Source: an uncultured Ralstonia sp.
GTDB taxonomy: Bacteria > Pseudomonadota > Gammaproteobacteria > Burkholderiales > Burkholderiaceae
Direction: 5' to 3'
Length of the DNA: 58,080 nt
Assembly (NCBI GenBank): GCA_913056305.1
Contig: CAJXMR010000011.1
Coordinates: forward strand, 1-58,080
Shown: in pieces, positions 42,244 through 49,529 of the stretch
Layout: each line of letters begins with the position of its first letter
How positions within the stretch are numbered: position 1 is the first letter of the stretch
Notes under the pieces: generated by a model
What the model was told of the DNA's origin: nothing
What the model saw: the letters and a program-made list of their open reading frames with translations, nothing else
The model's database searches: none
Position numbers and translations under genes: made by a program

Positions 42244-44499
42244 ATGGGACGACAGCTGCAGCTCAATTTCACGCCGCTGCGAGTGCGCGGTGATGCCATT
42301 CGGCTGCAGGCGTTGCCCTTTGAGGACGCGCAGCAGTTCCGGAATCTGCGCGACGAGCACCGCGCGCACTACGCCGTGACCCGTCGATCAGATCACATCG
42401 TGGCGCTGCCGCTTACTTTGAATGCGTCGCCCATCGGCGAAGAAAAGATTGTTTCGGTGGTTGAGCATGCTTCGCTCATCCGGCCGCTGCTTGAGCAGCG
42501 TCTCGTGACCTTGCTCAGTTCCAATCGGCGACCGGTGGCGCGCTATAACCCGATTACCACCATAGGGCGCACCTTGCCGACGGGCTTCATCGAAGCCGAC
42601 CGGCATCTTCATCTGCAATCGCGGGTCTTGATCGCGATCCGCTCGTTAAAGCTACCGGACGCAGAACCACTCGGTCTCTTGTGGGACATCGAGATTCAGA
42701 AGACTTGCGCAACCAGCCTTGCCGTGTTGCATGCGCAAGGCGTTCGGCTGGATGGGTTGACGGTCGAGCGCCTGGTGCCGGTCGAAGATGTGCGCATGCT
42801 GCCCTATCGCCGGCTGGTGGGTCGAGTCGGCGCGCTCACGGACGGCCACGCGCGCCTGTCCGAGCGGTTTCAGAATGTAGAGGAGTTGCTTCCACTCGAC
42901 GAGCTGTACCTGGAGGCCTCACCTGAGAATCTTCGGCACCTGCTGCAGCACTTCATGCGGAATACGTCGGGCAGGGTGCAGGGCAAGATCGATGAGATCG
43001 TGTTCGAGAACAGCAGAGGGCGTGCGCGCATGGAGCACATTGCCCGGATTTCGGACTGGCTCCGCGGCCTCGGCGAGATCGAGCTGCAAGAAGGTCTCAG
43101 CGTTGGCATCGGCAACCTGCTGAGCGAGAAAGATGCGCAGAACTTCCCCCGTTTCACCGAGGGCACGACGCCGACCTATGTTTTCGACGCCGGGACGCTC
43201 AAGTCGGAGTCGCGGGCTGCGGTCGGTCTAAGCAAGTTCGGTCCCTACAGTCGCCACGTCTTCACGCCCACGCGGCCTAATGTCTGCGTGATCTGCGACC
43301 GCGCGCGGCGTGGTCAATTTGAACTGTTCCTTCGGAAGTTTCGGGATGGCCTAACGGTCGACGGCAAGTCACTGCCATTTGGGCGAGGGTTTCTCGGCAT
43401 CTACGGACTGCAGGACATCAACCTGACGTTTGTGGAGGCCGACGCCTTCACGGCCGACGCCTATCATGCGGCTGCTTCCAAGGCGGTCCGGATGGGCGCC
43501 GAGGGCGCGCCCTGGCATCTGGCCTTGGTGCAGACCGAGCGAGACTCACGCCAATTGGCGCCGCCGAAGAATCCGTATCTGGTGGCCAAGGCGGCGTTTC
43601 TCTCCAATCAGATCCCCACGCAGTTCGTCGCGTTCGAGACGTTCTCGATGGCGCCGCTCAATCTCGCCTACACCCTTAGCAATCTCGCCCTTGCGGTCTA
43701 TGCCAAGCTCGGCGGCATTCCCTGGTTGATCAAGTCGGATAAGGGTATCGCGCACGAGGTGGTCATCGGCCTAGGCAGCGCAGCGATTGGCGAATCCCGC
43801 TTTTCAAGGAAAGAACGCATTGTCGGCATTACCAGCGTCTTTCGCGGTGACGGCGGCTATCTGCTATCGAATCTGTCGAACGCTGTTCCCATGTCGAAGT
43901 ACGGAGAGGCCCTGACCGAATCATTGCAGGCCACCCTTCAGCGCGTGCGCAACGAGATGAACTGGATCAGGGGCGATTCGGTACGCGTGATCGTTCATGC
44001 GTTCAAGCCAATGCGCAATACCGAGGTGGAATCGGTCAAGGCGGCGTTGAAGGAGTTCTCTGAATTCGATCTGCAGTTCGCCTTCCTGCACGTCAAACAG
44101 GACCATCCGTATCTGCTGTTTGACGATGATTCCATCGGGACCAAGGGCAGGGGAGAGAAGACGCCGGTTCGAGGTCTTTTTGCGGAAGTCGGACACAATG
44201 AGACCTTGTTGACGTTGACGGGGCCGCAGCAGCTCAAGCGCCCGACGGATGGCCTACCCAAACCGCTACTGCTAAGCCTGCATCGCGATTCGACGTTCAC
44301 GGACATCATCTATCTCACCAAACAGGTCTATTGGTTTTCGAACCATTCCTGGCGCAGCTTCCTGCCGGCGGCGATGCCGGTCACCATCTACTACTCCGAC
44401 CTTGTCGCGGGTCTCTTAGGGCGGCTTGACCGTTTGGGTAGCCGGTGGAGTCCGAGTGTGATGCTCGGCAAGATCGGCACAACGCGGTGGTTTCTATGA
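42244..44499 (+). CDS. Long prokaryotic Argonaute, catalytically inactive
   Basis: A 751-residue Argonaute-type protein. The MID domain (about 370-500) has NPYLVAKAAFLSNQIPTQF with Y445, K449 and Q460 at the 5'-guide binding positions. The PIWI domain (about 500-751) begins EVVIGLGSA, where the first catalytic aspartate is glycine (G511). The third acidic position (RDG in active enzymes) reads VHAFKPM. Hence it should bind guides but not cut, like long-B pAgos. The first 370 residues show no clear PAZ. It overlaps the nuclease gene by ATGA, so that nuclease is its likely effector. Confidence 0.88.
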   Translation: MGRQLQLNFTPLRVRGDAIRLQALPFEDAQQFRNLRDEHRAHYAVTRRSDHIVALPLTLNASPIGEEKIVSVVEHASLIRPLLEQRLVTLLSSNRRPVARYNPITTIGRTLPTGFIEADRHLHLQSRVLIAIRSLKLPDAEPLGLLWDIEIQKTCATSLAVLHAQGVRLDGLTVERLVPVEDVRMLPYRRLVGRVGALTDGHARLSERFQNVEELLPLDELYLEASPENLRHLLQHFMRNTSGRVQGKIDEIVFENSRGRARMEHIARISDWLRGLGEIELQEGLSVGIGNLLSEKDAQNFPRFTEGTTPTYVFDAGTLKSESRAAVGLSKFGPYSRHVFTPTRPNVCVICDRARRGQFELFLRKFRDGLTVDGKSLPFGRGFLGIYGLQDINLTFVEADAFTADAYHAAASKAVRMGAEGAPWHLALVQTERDSRQLAPPKNPYLVAKAAFLSNQIPTQFVAFETFSMAPLNLAYTLSNLALAVYAKLGGIPWLIKSDKGIAHEVVIGLGSAAIGESRFSRKERIVGITSVFRGDGGYLLSNLSNAVPMSKYGEALTESLQATLQRVRNEMNWIRGDSVRVIVHAFKPMRNTEVESVKAALKEFSEFDLQFAFLHVKQDHPYLLFDDDSIGTKGRGEKTPVRGLFAEVGHNETLLTLTGPQQLKRPTDGLPKPLLLSLHRDSTFTDIIYLTKQVYWFSNHSWRSFLPAAMPVTIYYSDLVAGLLGRLDRLGSRWSPSVMLGKIGTTRWFL

Positions 44500-45710
44500 G
44501 CGCCGGCAACCCGATGCTGCACGAAGCGCTGCGCGCAGTAGCGGGGCAGGCCGAGACACTGACGACTGCGGGCCCGCTGTCGATTGCCTTTTATCACTGG
44601 GTGCTCGCCGAAGGGTTGTCCACCCAGCAGAGCGCCGCGATGGCGCGGGACCTGTGCGAAGAGATTTCCGGCGGTGGTCGGTCGATTCATGCCGTGGCGG
44701 CTTTGGGGTTCCTGCTGAGCATCGATCCGACGTTGAGTGATGCATGCCGCGACTCATTCGCGCAGGGCGTGGACTGGCTGATGGGGCGTAGAGGCGATTC
44801 CCAAACGGCTCTCGTCAGTCTGATGCAGCCGTTAGCGCATACCGGCGTTCTGGTGGGTTTGTTGGCCACATCCGATGATGTGCGGTGGTCGAAATTCGGC
44901 GCATGGTTCGCGTCGCTCTATGCAAAGCTGCAGCCGCTGTTGCCGGCGGAAGTCGGCTGGCGCCATGAACTGCTGTCCATGATCAAGACGCGGTCCGAGG
45001 TGGGATTGAAGGGCGAGCTGGCGGTGGTGCCCGCCACCGCGGGCGCAGCTATTTACGTCGCACGTCGCTTGGCGGATGCTTCGCCGGCGGTCGATAACGA
45101 CTTTGCGTCGCAGTTGCTTAGCCGCATCAAGTCGGTTGTTTATGACGACCCTGAACAGGCGGCCTTGGATCTGGCAGCGTTTCACTATCTCGCCCAGGGC
45201 GCGGCGCAGATCGATCTGCGCGCACCGAGCCTAGACGATGTCGGACTGCTGCTTCGCCGGCTCCCATCCGGGTTGCGTCGGTGGACCTGGGACGAACAGA
45301 AGAAGACGCCGAACTCGACCGCGCAAAAGTGGGCGGTTGAAAACGAATATCACTTTCAGAATCTTCTGTGCGCGGTGCTTTCGCCAGTGTTGCCCGATCT
45401 GCGTGATGAAGAGTGGCTTGCGTCGGTGGGGCAAAAGAAACCGCGGGCAGACTTAGTAGTCCCGTCGCTGCACCTGGTGATCGAGGTCAAGTATTGGCGA
45501 AAAAGCAGCACGCCGCAGGACCTGATTTCGCAGATTGGTGAAGACGTCAGCCTTTACCTGAAGCGGGGCAGCCCCTATCGCAAAGTGCTTCCGATCATCT
45601 GGGACCAAGGACGACGCACAGAGCAATACGACCTGCTTATTGCGGGACTTAGTGAGATTCGCGACGTGGTCAGCCCGGTCGTTATCGCTCAACCGGCGTT
45701 TATGGTTTGA
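44496..45710 (+). CDS. pAgo-coupled PD-(D/E)XK nuclease
   Basis: A 404-residue protein whose C-terminal domain has the PD-(D/E)XK nuclease signature D319...E330-V-K332 (PRADLVVPSLHLVIEVKYW), preceded by NEYHFQNLLCAVL and followed by DLISQIGEDVSLYLKRG. The N-terminal 290 residues are helical and unrecognised, perhaps the Argonaute-contact part. Its start overlaps the Argonaute stop (ATGA). In known BPAN-type systems an inactive long-B pAgo activates such a nuclease to degrade DNA, giving abortive infection; that mechanism is inferred here. Confidence 0.88.
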   Translation: MSAGNPMLHEALRAVAGQAETLTTAGPLSIAFYHWVLAEGLSTQQSAAMARDLCEEISGGGRSIHAVAALGFLLSIDPTLSDACRDSFAQGVDWLMGRRGDSQTALVSLMQPLAHTGVLVGLLATSDDVRWSKFGAWFASLYAKLQPLLPAEVGWRHELLSMIKTRSEVGLKGELAVVPATAGAAIYVARRLADASPAVDNDFASQLLSRIKSVVYDDPEQAALDLAAFHYLAQGAAQIDLRAPSLDDVGLLLRRLPSGLRRWTWDEQKKTPNSTAQKWAVENEYHFQNLLCAVLSPVLPDLRDEEWLASVGQKKPRADLVVPSLHLVIEVKYWRKSSTPQDLISQIGEDVSLYLKRGSPYRKVLPIIWDQGRRTEQYDLLIAGLSEIRDVVSPVVIAQPAFMV

Positions 45711-45759
45711 GCAGTGTCCACACAAAGCCAATGAAATTGCATGAAGAGAGGAGACCCGA

Positions 45760-46191
45760 ATGAGTAGTTCGAACTGCCCACTTGAGGAAGGCGATCGCAT
45801 CGATCACAAGCTCTTCGGATTCGGAACTGTCGTGGGCGCACCTGTTCCCATGGTGGGCCCTGACCTCCGAAGCGCCAGTGGCGTCCGCGACGCCGGCTGG
45901 AGCGTTCCGGCCAAATGGGACGACCCGACGCGGACCGCCGGTGCCGTGATGCACCAGGCGCTACGCAAAGTGTCATCGCCTGACTCGCGGCCCTTCGGCC
46001 ACTGGGATCGGCAGTGGCAGCCTCTGCTGCAGGCTTGGCTAGCCGCTCGACGCGACGTTGAACAGTTGTCGTCAAGCTTCCGGCCCGTACCCGAGCCTGA
46101 TGCTTTGGCACGAATGCAGGACGTTGAGAGAAAAGCCTTCGAAGCGATGCGGCACTTTTGGGACGCCGAGCAATCGGGGGAGCATCCCTAG
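45760..46191 (+). CDS. Hypothetical protein closing the island
   Basis: A 143-residue protein behind GAGGAGA. The N-terminus LEEGDRIDHKLFGFGTVVGAPV resembles the small G-D-x-V-x-H-x-x-FG-x-G-x-V beta-barrel seen at the C-terminus of UvrD-type helicases, followed by VPAKWDDPTRTAGAVMHQALRKV. The rest is helical. Separate by 49 bases from the nuclease gene, so possibly co-transcribed. Function unknown; a nucleic-acid-linked role is a guess from the barrel. Confidence 0.7.
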   Translation: MSSSNCPLEEGDRIDHKLFGFGTVVGAPVPMVGPDLRSASGVRDAGWSVPAKWDDPTRTAGAVMHQALRKVSSPDSRPFGHWDRQWQPLLQAWLAARRDVEQLSSSFRPVPEPDALARMQDVERKAFEAMRHFWDAEQSGEHP

Positions 46192-46360
46192 ACGCGCTCC
46201 AAGTCCCAGCGACCGGATGGTGCTCGCCTGCCTGCGCTTACGTCGGCTGACGGTTGGGGATTTCTCCGGTATCCTGAGAGCTGATTGATGATGGTGTCGA
46301 AAACCCAGCTCCCGCGCAAAGCGCTCCATCTCCCGCGCCAGCAAAAGATGGTCGCCCTTG

Positions 46361-46450
46361 ACGGTAAAAGCGACGGTAGTGCCCCATGTCGATCAGGCCC
46401 AATCCCTTTAACCACGCGGGTTTGCGAGGCTCATTGATGATCGAGTGGGA
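46361..46450. repeat. Imperfect direct repeat, copy A
   Basis: The last 50 bases (46401-46450) align without gaps to 49065-49114 at 36 of 50 positions, and the preceding AAAGCGACGGTA is shared as well. Shared blocks are CCTTTA, ACGC, TGATGA and GAGTGGG. The other copy lies about 2.66 kb to the right, beyond the LysR gene. It is likely a dispersed intergenic element or remnant. Confidence 0.6.
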
Positions 46451-46500
46451 ATAATTCCGCCTCTGGCAGCCACCGGCATCCGGTGGCGCCAACTTCCTGA

Positions 46501-46529
46501 AAGCCCGCGTCCTAGCGGGCTTTTTTTTT
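46501..46529 (+). terminator. Rho-independent terminator
   Basis: AAGCCCGC (46501-46508) and GCGGGCTT (46515-46522) form an 8-bp stem around a 6-base loop, followed by an unbroken run of nine T (46521-46529). It is a strong intrinsic terminator for rightward transcripts coming from the defence island; the minus-strand direction has only three T. Confidence 0.9.
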
Positions 46530-46574
46530 CTGCTTGGTTCCGGCAACAATAGGCAGCGTGCAGGGGCAAGCCGG

Positions 46575-46757
46575 TCAGCCTCCTTTTGTAGCCAAGCTGT
46601 ACGCAGCCCTGCCTCGGCGCCCAAAGCAAAGCACCTTGGTCGCGATCAGTACCATCGCCAGCGCTGCAAACACCCAGCCACCGACCACGCCAAATTCGTT
46701 GGTGTAGAGGCAGAACCGCCTCAACGCGATGAGGAACAGCGCGCGCCCGGCGTTCAT
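46575..46757 (-). CDS. Small single-pass membrane protein
   Basis: A 60-residue protein whose ATG overlaps the stop of the serine hydrolase gene (46754-46757), indicating translational coupling. It has one hydrophobic helix (GVVGGWVFAALAMVLIATKVLCF, about 23-45) and a basic C-terminus. No family recognised. The coupling is the main support for its being real. Confidence 0.6.
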   Translation of the reverse strand: MNAGRALFLIALRRFCLYTNEFGVVGGWVFAALAMVLIATKVLCFGRRGRAAYSLATKGG

Positions 46758-47950
46758 CGCTGCGCCTCCGCCAGCCCGGCATAAACGGCATCGCGCAGTT
46801 GCGTCACGAACGCGCCGGACATGCCTTCCAGCGCGGTATTGGTCAGGGCCACGACACTGAGCTTGCGTGCGGGGTCGACAAACCAGGCATGCCCATAGGT
46901 GCCGCCCATGCGCCACGTCCCCACCGACTCCGGCGATGCGGCCGCCACCGGATCCTTCAGCACGGTAAAGCCCAGGCCGAAGCCACACCCGGGCCAGTAA
47001 GCCATCGCATGATCCCCGATCTGGTTGCGTGCCATCTCGTCGACCAAGCTCGCCGGCAGCAGTGGCGCGCCGCCCGTACGCAGGATTTCCAATAGACGCA
47101 GCAGATCCCCCGCGCTGCCGACCATGCCCGCGCCGCCGGAGGGGAAAGCGGCAGCATCCAGCGCGCGATGGGGAGCGAGCCGGAAGCCTGCCGTGCGGTC
47201 GACGAAGGGGATGTGGTCCGCGTCCGCCAGGCGTCGCGGCGCCGGTTGTGCGTTGGCATAGGCTGCCGTCAAGCGCTGCGGATCGACTGCCACGAAGGCG
47301 GTGTCGTCCATGCCCAGCGGTGCGGTCACGAGGGTGCGCACGGCCTGATCCAGGCGCGCCTCTGCGACCCGTTCGATCACGGCGCCCAGCACATCCGTGG
47401 CGATCGAGTAGGCCCAAGCCGTGCCCGGCGCATACAGTAGCGGCGCCTCCGCGATGCGGCGCAGGTTCTCATCCAGGCCGAACTGCACGCGGTCCATGCC
47501 GTCAGACACGCCCGCGCGCGCGTAGAACCCGCCTTCTGGTTGGAAAAAGCGATAACTGAGGCCCGCCGTATGCGTCATCAGGTGCCGGATCGTGATGTCC
47601 GGCACCGTGCCGTCGGGCAGGCGCGGGCGGAAGGCGGGAAGCCACTGGTCGACCCGGTCGTCCAGCCGCAGGCGGCCTTGGGCGATCAGCGTCAGGGCTG
47701 CTGCCGAGACGATGGGCTTGGAGACCGAGGCCAGGCGGAAGAGGGCATCTTTGTGCATCGGGCGGCCGGCTTCCCGATCGGCCAGTCCAGCGGCGCGGTG
47801 GTAAATCCGTTCGCCATCCTGAGCGATCAGGATCACCGCGCCGACCAGCCGGCGTTCAGCCAAGGCTTGGTCGATCACCGAGTCCAGGCTCTGTGGCAAG
47901 GCGCGCGGGAATCGGGTTCGCTGCGGGGAAACGGCGTCTGCTAGGGACAT
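46754..47950 (-). CDS. Serine hydrolase, class C beta-lactamase-like
   Basis: A 398-residue protein of the beta-lactamase/penicillin-binding-like hydrolase superfamily (EstB/class C type). The nucleophile motif S75-V-S-K78 is in FRLASVSKPIV, and the second motif is at YSIATDVLG. HLMTHTAGLSY is also typical. There is no evident signal peptide, which favours an esterase or peptidase over a true periplasmic beta-lactamase. It is divergent from the LysR gene at 48063, which may control it. Confidence 0.9.
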   Translation of the reverse strand: MSLADAVSPQRTRFPRALPQSLDSVIDQALAERRLVGAVILIAQDGERIYHRAAGLADREAGRPMHKDALFRLASVSKPIVSAAALTLIAQGRLRLDDRVDQWLPAFRPRLPDGTVPDITIRHLMTHTAGLSYRFFQPEGGFYARAGVSDGMDRVQFGLDENLRRIAEAPLLYAPGTAWAYSIATDVLGAVIERVAEARLDQAVRTLVTAPLGMDDTAFVAVDPQRLTAAYANAQPAPRRLADADHIPFVDRTAGFRLAPHRALDAAAFPSGGAGMVGSAGDLLRLLEILRTGGAPLLPASLVDEMARNQIGDHAMAYWPGCGFGLGFTVLKDPVAAASPESVGTWRMGGTYGHAWFVDPARKLSVVALTNTALEGMSGAFVTQLRDAVYAGLAEAQR

Positions 47951-48062
47951 GACGGCACTCCGTAAAGGGATGAGCCGAATGTTAAGCAGGCCTGTACCGA
48001 GGAGAAAAGAAGCTATAGTTCTTGGTTATGCGGACATTAATGTCCTTAATTGAGGGGCCGCC

Positions 48063-48965
48063 GTGGAGAGTTTGAACAGCTATGCCGTCTTCGTGCAGGC
48101 GGCGGAGAGCCGTAGCTTCGTGGCGACTGGGCGCCATTTCGGGATCTCCGCCTCCGCCGTAGGCAAGAGCATCGCCCGCCTGGAGCAACGCCTGGGCGTG
48201 CGCCTTTTTCATCGCAGCACGCGCAGCATCACGCTGACTAGCGAGGGCGCGATGCTGTTGGAGCGCAGCCGCCGAATCCTGGGTGAGGTGGACGCCATGG
48301 AGCAGGCGCTGTTGCAAAGGACCCAGGCGCCCCGCGGCCGCCTGAAGGTCAGCCTGCCCGTGGTCAGCAATTTGGTCCTGCCGGTGCTATCCGACTTCAT
48401 GGCGGCCTACCCCGAGATCGAGCTCGACCTGGAGTTCAGCGACCGCCTGGTGGACGTGATTGATGAAGGCTTTGACGCCGTGGTGCGCACGGGCGAGCCG
48501 GCCGATTCGCGCCTTGCCGCGCGTCGGCTCGGTACTTTTCGCCAATATCTGGTCGGTGCGCCGACGTATTTCGAGCGTCATGGCGTGCCCCAGCGGCCCG
48601 CGGACCTGGCGATTCATCACTGCCTGCACTATCGGTTCGCGCACACGGGCAAGCTGGAAGTCTGGCCGCTTCGCACGGAAACCGGCGCTGTGCCGGAACT
48701 ACCGACCTCGATGAGTTGCAACAACATCGAGACGCGCCTGTGTTTCGCACTGCGCGGCCGCGGCATCGCCTACCTGCCTGAGTTCGCCGTCCGCGAAGCG
48801 CTGCGCGAAGGCCACCTGCGTTGCGTGCTGGACGATTTTCTCGACGCGCGGCGCCAGGTCACCCTGCGTGTACTCTGGCCTTCAGGCGGTCCGCTGTCGC
48901 CCAAGCTGCGCGTCTTCGTGGATTTCCTCGGCGCTCGTGTATTTCCGGAGGCGATACACGGATAG
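48063..48965 (+). CDS. LysR-type regulator, divergent from the hydrolase
   Basis: A 300-residue LysR regulator starting at GTG 48063. The winged HTH (MESLNSYAVFVQAAESRSFVATGRHFGISASAVGKSIARLEQRLGVRLFHRSTRSITLTSEG) covers 1-63, then the effector domain with the common FSDRLVDVIDEGFDAVVRTGEPADSRLAARRLG block. The 112-base gap to the divergent serine hydrolase is the usual LysR control region, so it probably regulates that gene; the signal is unknown. Confidence 0.93.
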   Translation: MESLNSYAVFVQAAESRSFVATGRHFGISASAVGKSIARLEQRLGVRLFHRSTRSITLTSEGAMLLERSRRILGEVDAMEQALLQRTQAPRGRLKVSLPVVSNLVLPVLSDFMAAYPEIELDLEFSDRLVDVIDEGFDAVVRTGEPADSRLAARRLGTFRQYLVGAPTYFERHGVPQRPADLAIHHCLHYRFAHTGKLEVWPLRTETGAVPELPTSMSCNNIETRLCFALRGRGIAYLPEFAVREALREGHLRCVLDDFLDARRQVTLRVLWPSGGPLSPKLRVFVDFLGARVFPEAIHG

Positions 48966-49529
48966 TGCCAGTTCATCGCCTCGCAATTCACCCATTGCCA
49001 ACATCAGTAAAAACTCTGTGCAAGTCACGTTAAAGCGACGGTAAGCGTCCGGTCGACTATGGCAAATTCCTTTAGCTACGCTGGTTTTGGCGATCTAATG
49101 ATGATTGAGTGGGCGTCATGTTCTTCTCCACGGCATTGGAGAAAGCTCGCTTTGTGTGGGTTTTCTTTGTTCATCAAAACCATGTAAGAAGGGTGTCGGG
49201 AATGGTTTGAATCATTGATAACGCGCGATGACATATTTGACCGGGGCGCACACGTGAGTGGTGCTGGCCCTTTCGATATGCATGAATTGGAGGCGCCTGG
49301 ATATACCCAATATGGAGGGGCTGCGGGGTAAGGGCGCCGACGAGCGACGCGTGTTGCCAAAACGTTGTTTTTCTTGCCGCACGCATAGGCCGTCGAATAT
49401 TTTCCCGGCGGCTGATGGATAATTTTGCGTGCACTTGGACCCCAGGAAATAGGGGATGCCAAGACGCGACAAACTGAAGACACAGGGGCGTGCCTGAACG
49501 TGGCAACGTTCTGCTAAGGAATAATAACA
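48966..49529. other. Long gap with repeat copy B, before alpha-2-macroglobulin gene
   Basis: A 564-base stretch with no convincing gene. Copy B of the imperfect repeat lies at about 49027-49114. The sequence is lower in GC than the neighbours in parts, consistent with promoter DNA for the 49530 gene, whose ATG is preceded by AAGGA. Confidence 0.5.
49027..49114. repeat. Imperfect direct repeat, copy B
   Basis: It matches copy A (46361-46450), including AAAGCGACGGTA and the ungapped 50-base block 49065-49114 with 36 identities. Read on the minus strand, both copies translate to similar HSII-x-x-PKPA-like peptides, but copy B has a stop inside. It looks like a decayed dispersed element. Confidence 0.6.

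Larger units (their letters stand above)
46192..46574. other. Border stretch without a supported gene
   Basis: The 383-base stretch holds one copy of an imperfect repeat (46361-46450), a 7-bp hairpin CCACCGG/CCGGTGG (46470-46486) and an intrinsic terminator (46501-46529). Minus-strand frames encode fragments such as TTVAFTVKGDHLLLAREMERFARELGF that look coding-like but start and stop without context. The border between the defence island and the chromosome is probably here. Confidence 0.45.

Noticed and set aside
46230-46420. Coding-like minus-strand fragment (TTVAFTVKGDHLLLAREMERFARELGF)
   Set aside because: It has no proper start, is broken by frame changes, and part of it falls in a dispersed repeat; not enough to call a gene or a named remnant.
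46401-46531. Possible tRNA or tmRNA attachment site at the right border
   Set aside because: The hairpin plus T-run is a plain terminator; no cloverleaf, T-loop GTTCGA or CCA-ended acceptor stem could be assembled.
46754-47950. Calling the hydrolase a clinical class C beta-lactamase
   Set aside because: The SVSK motif fits, but no export signal or strong AmpC-specific features are visible, so a broader serine hydrolase name is safer.
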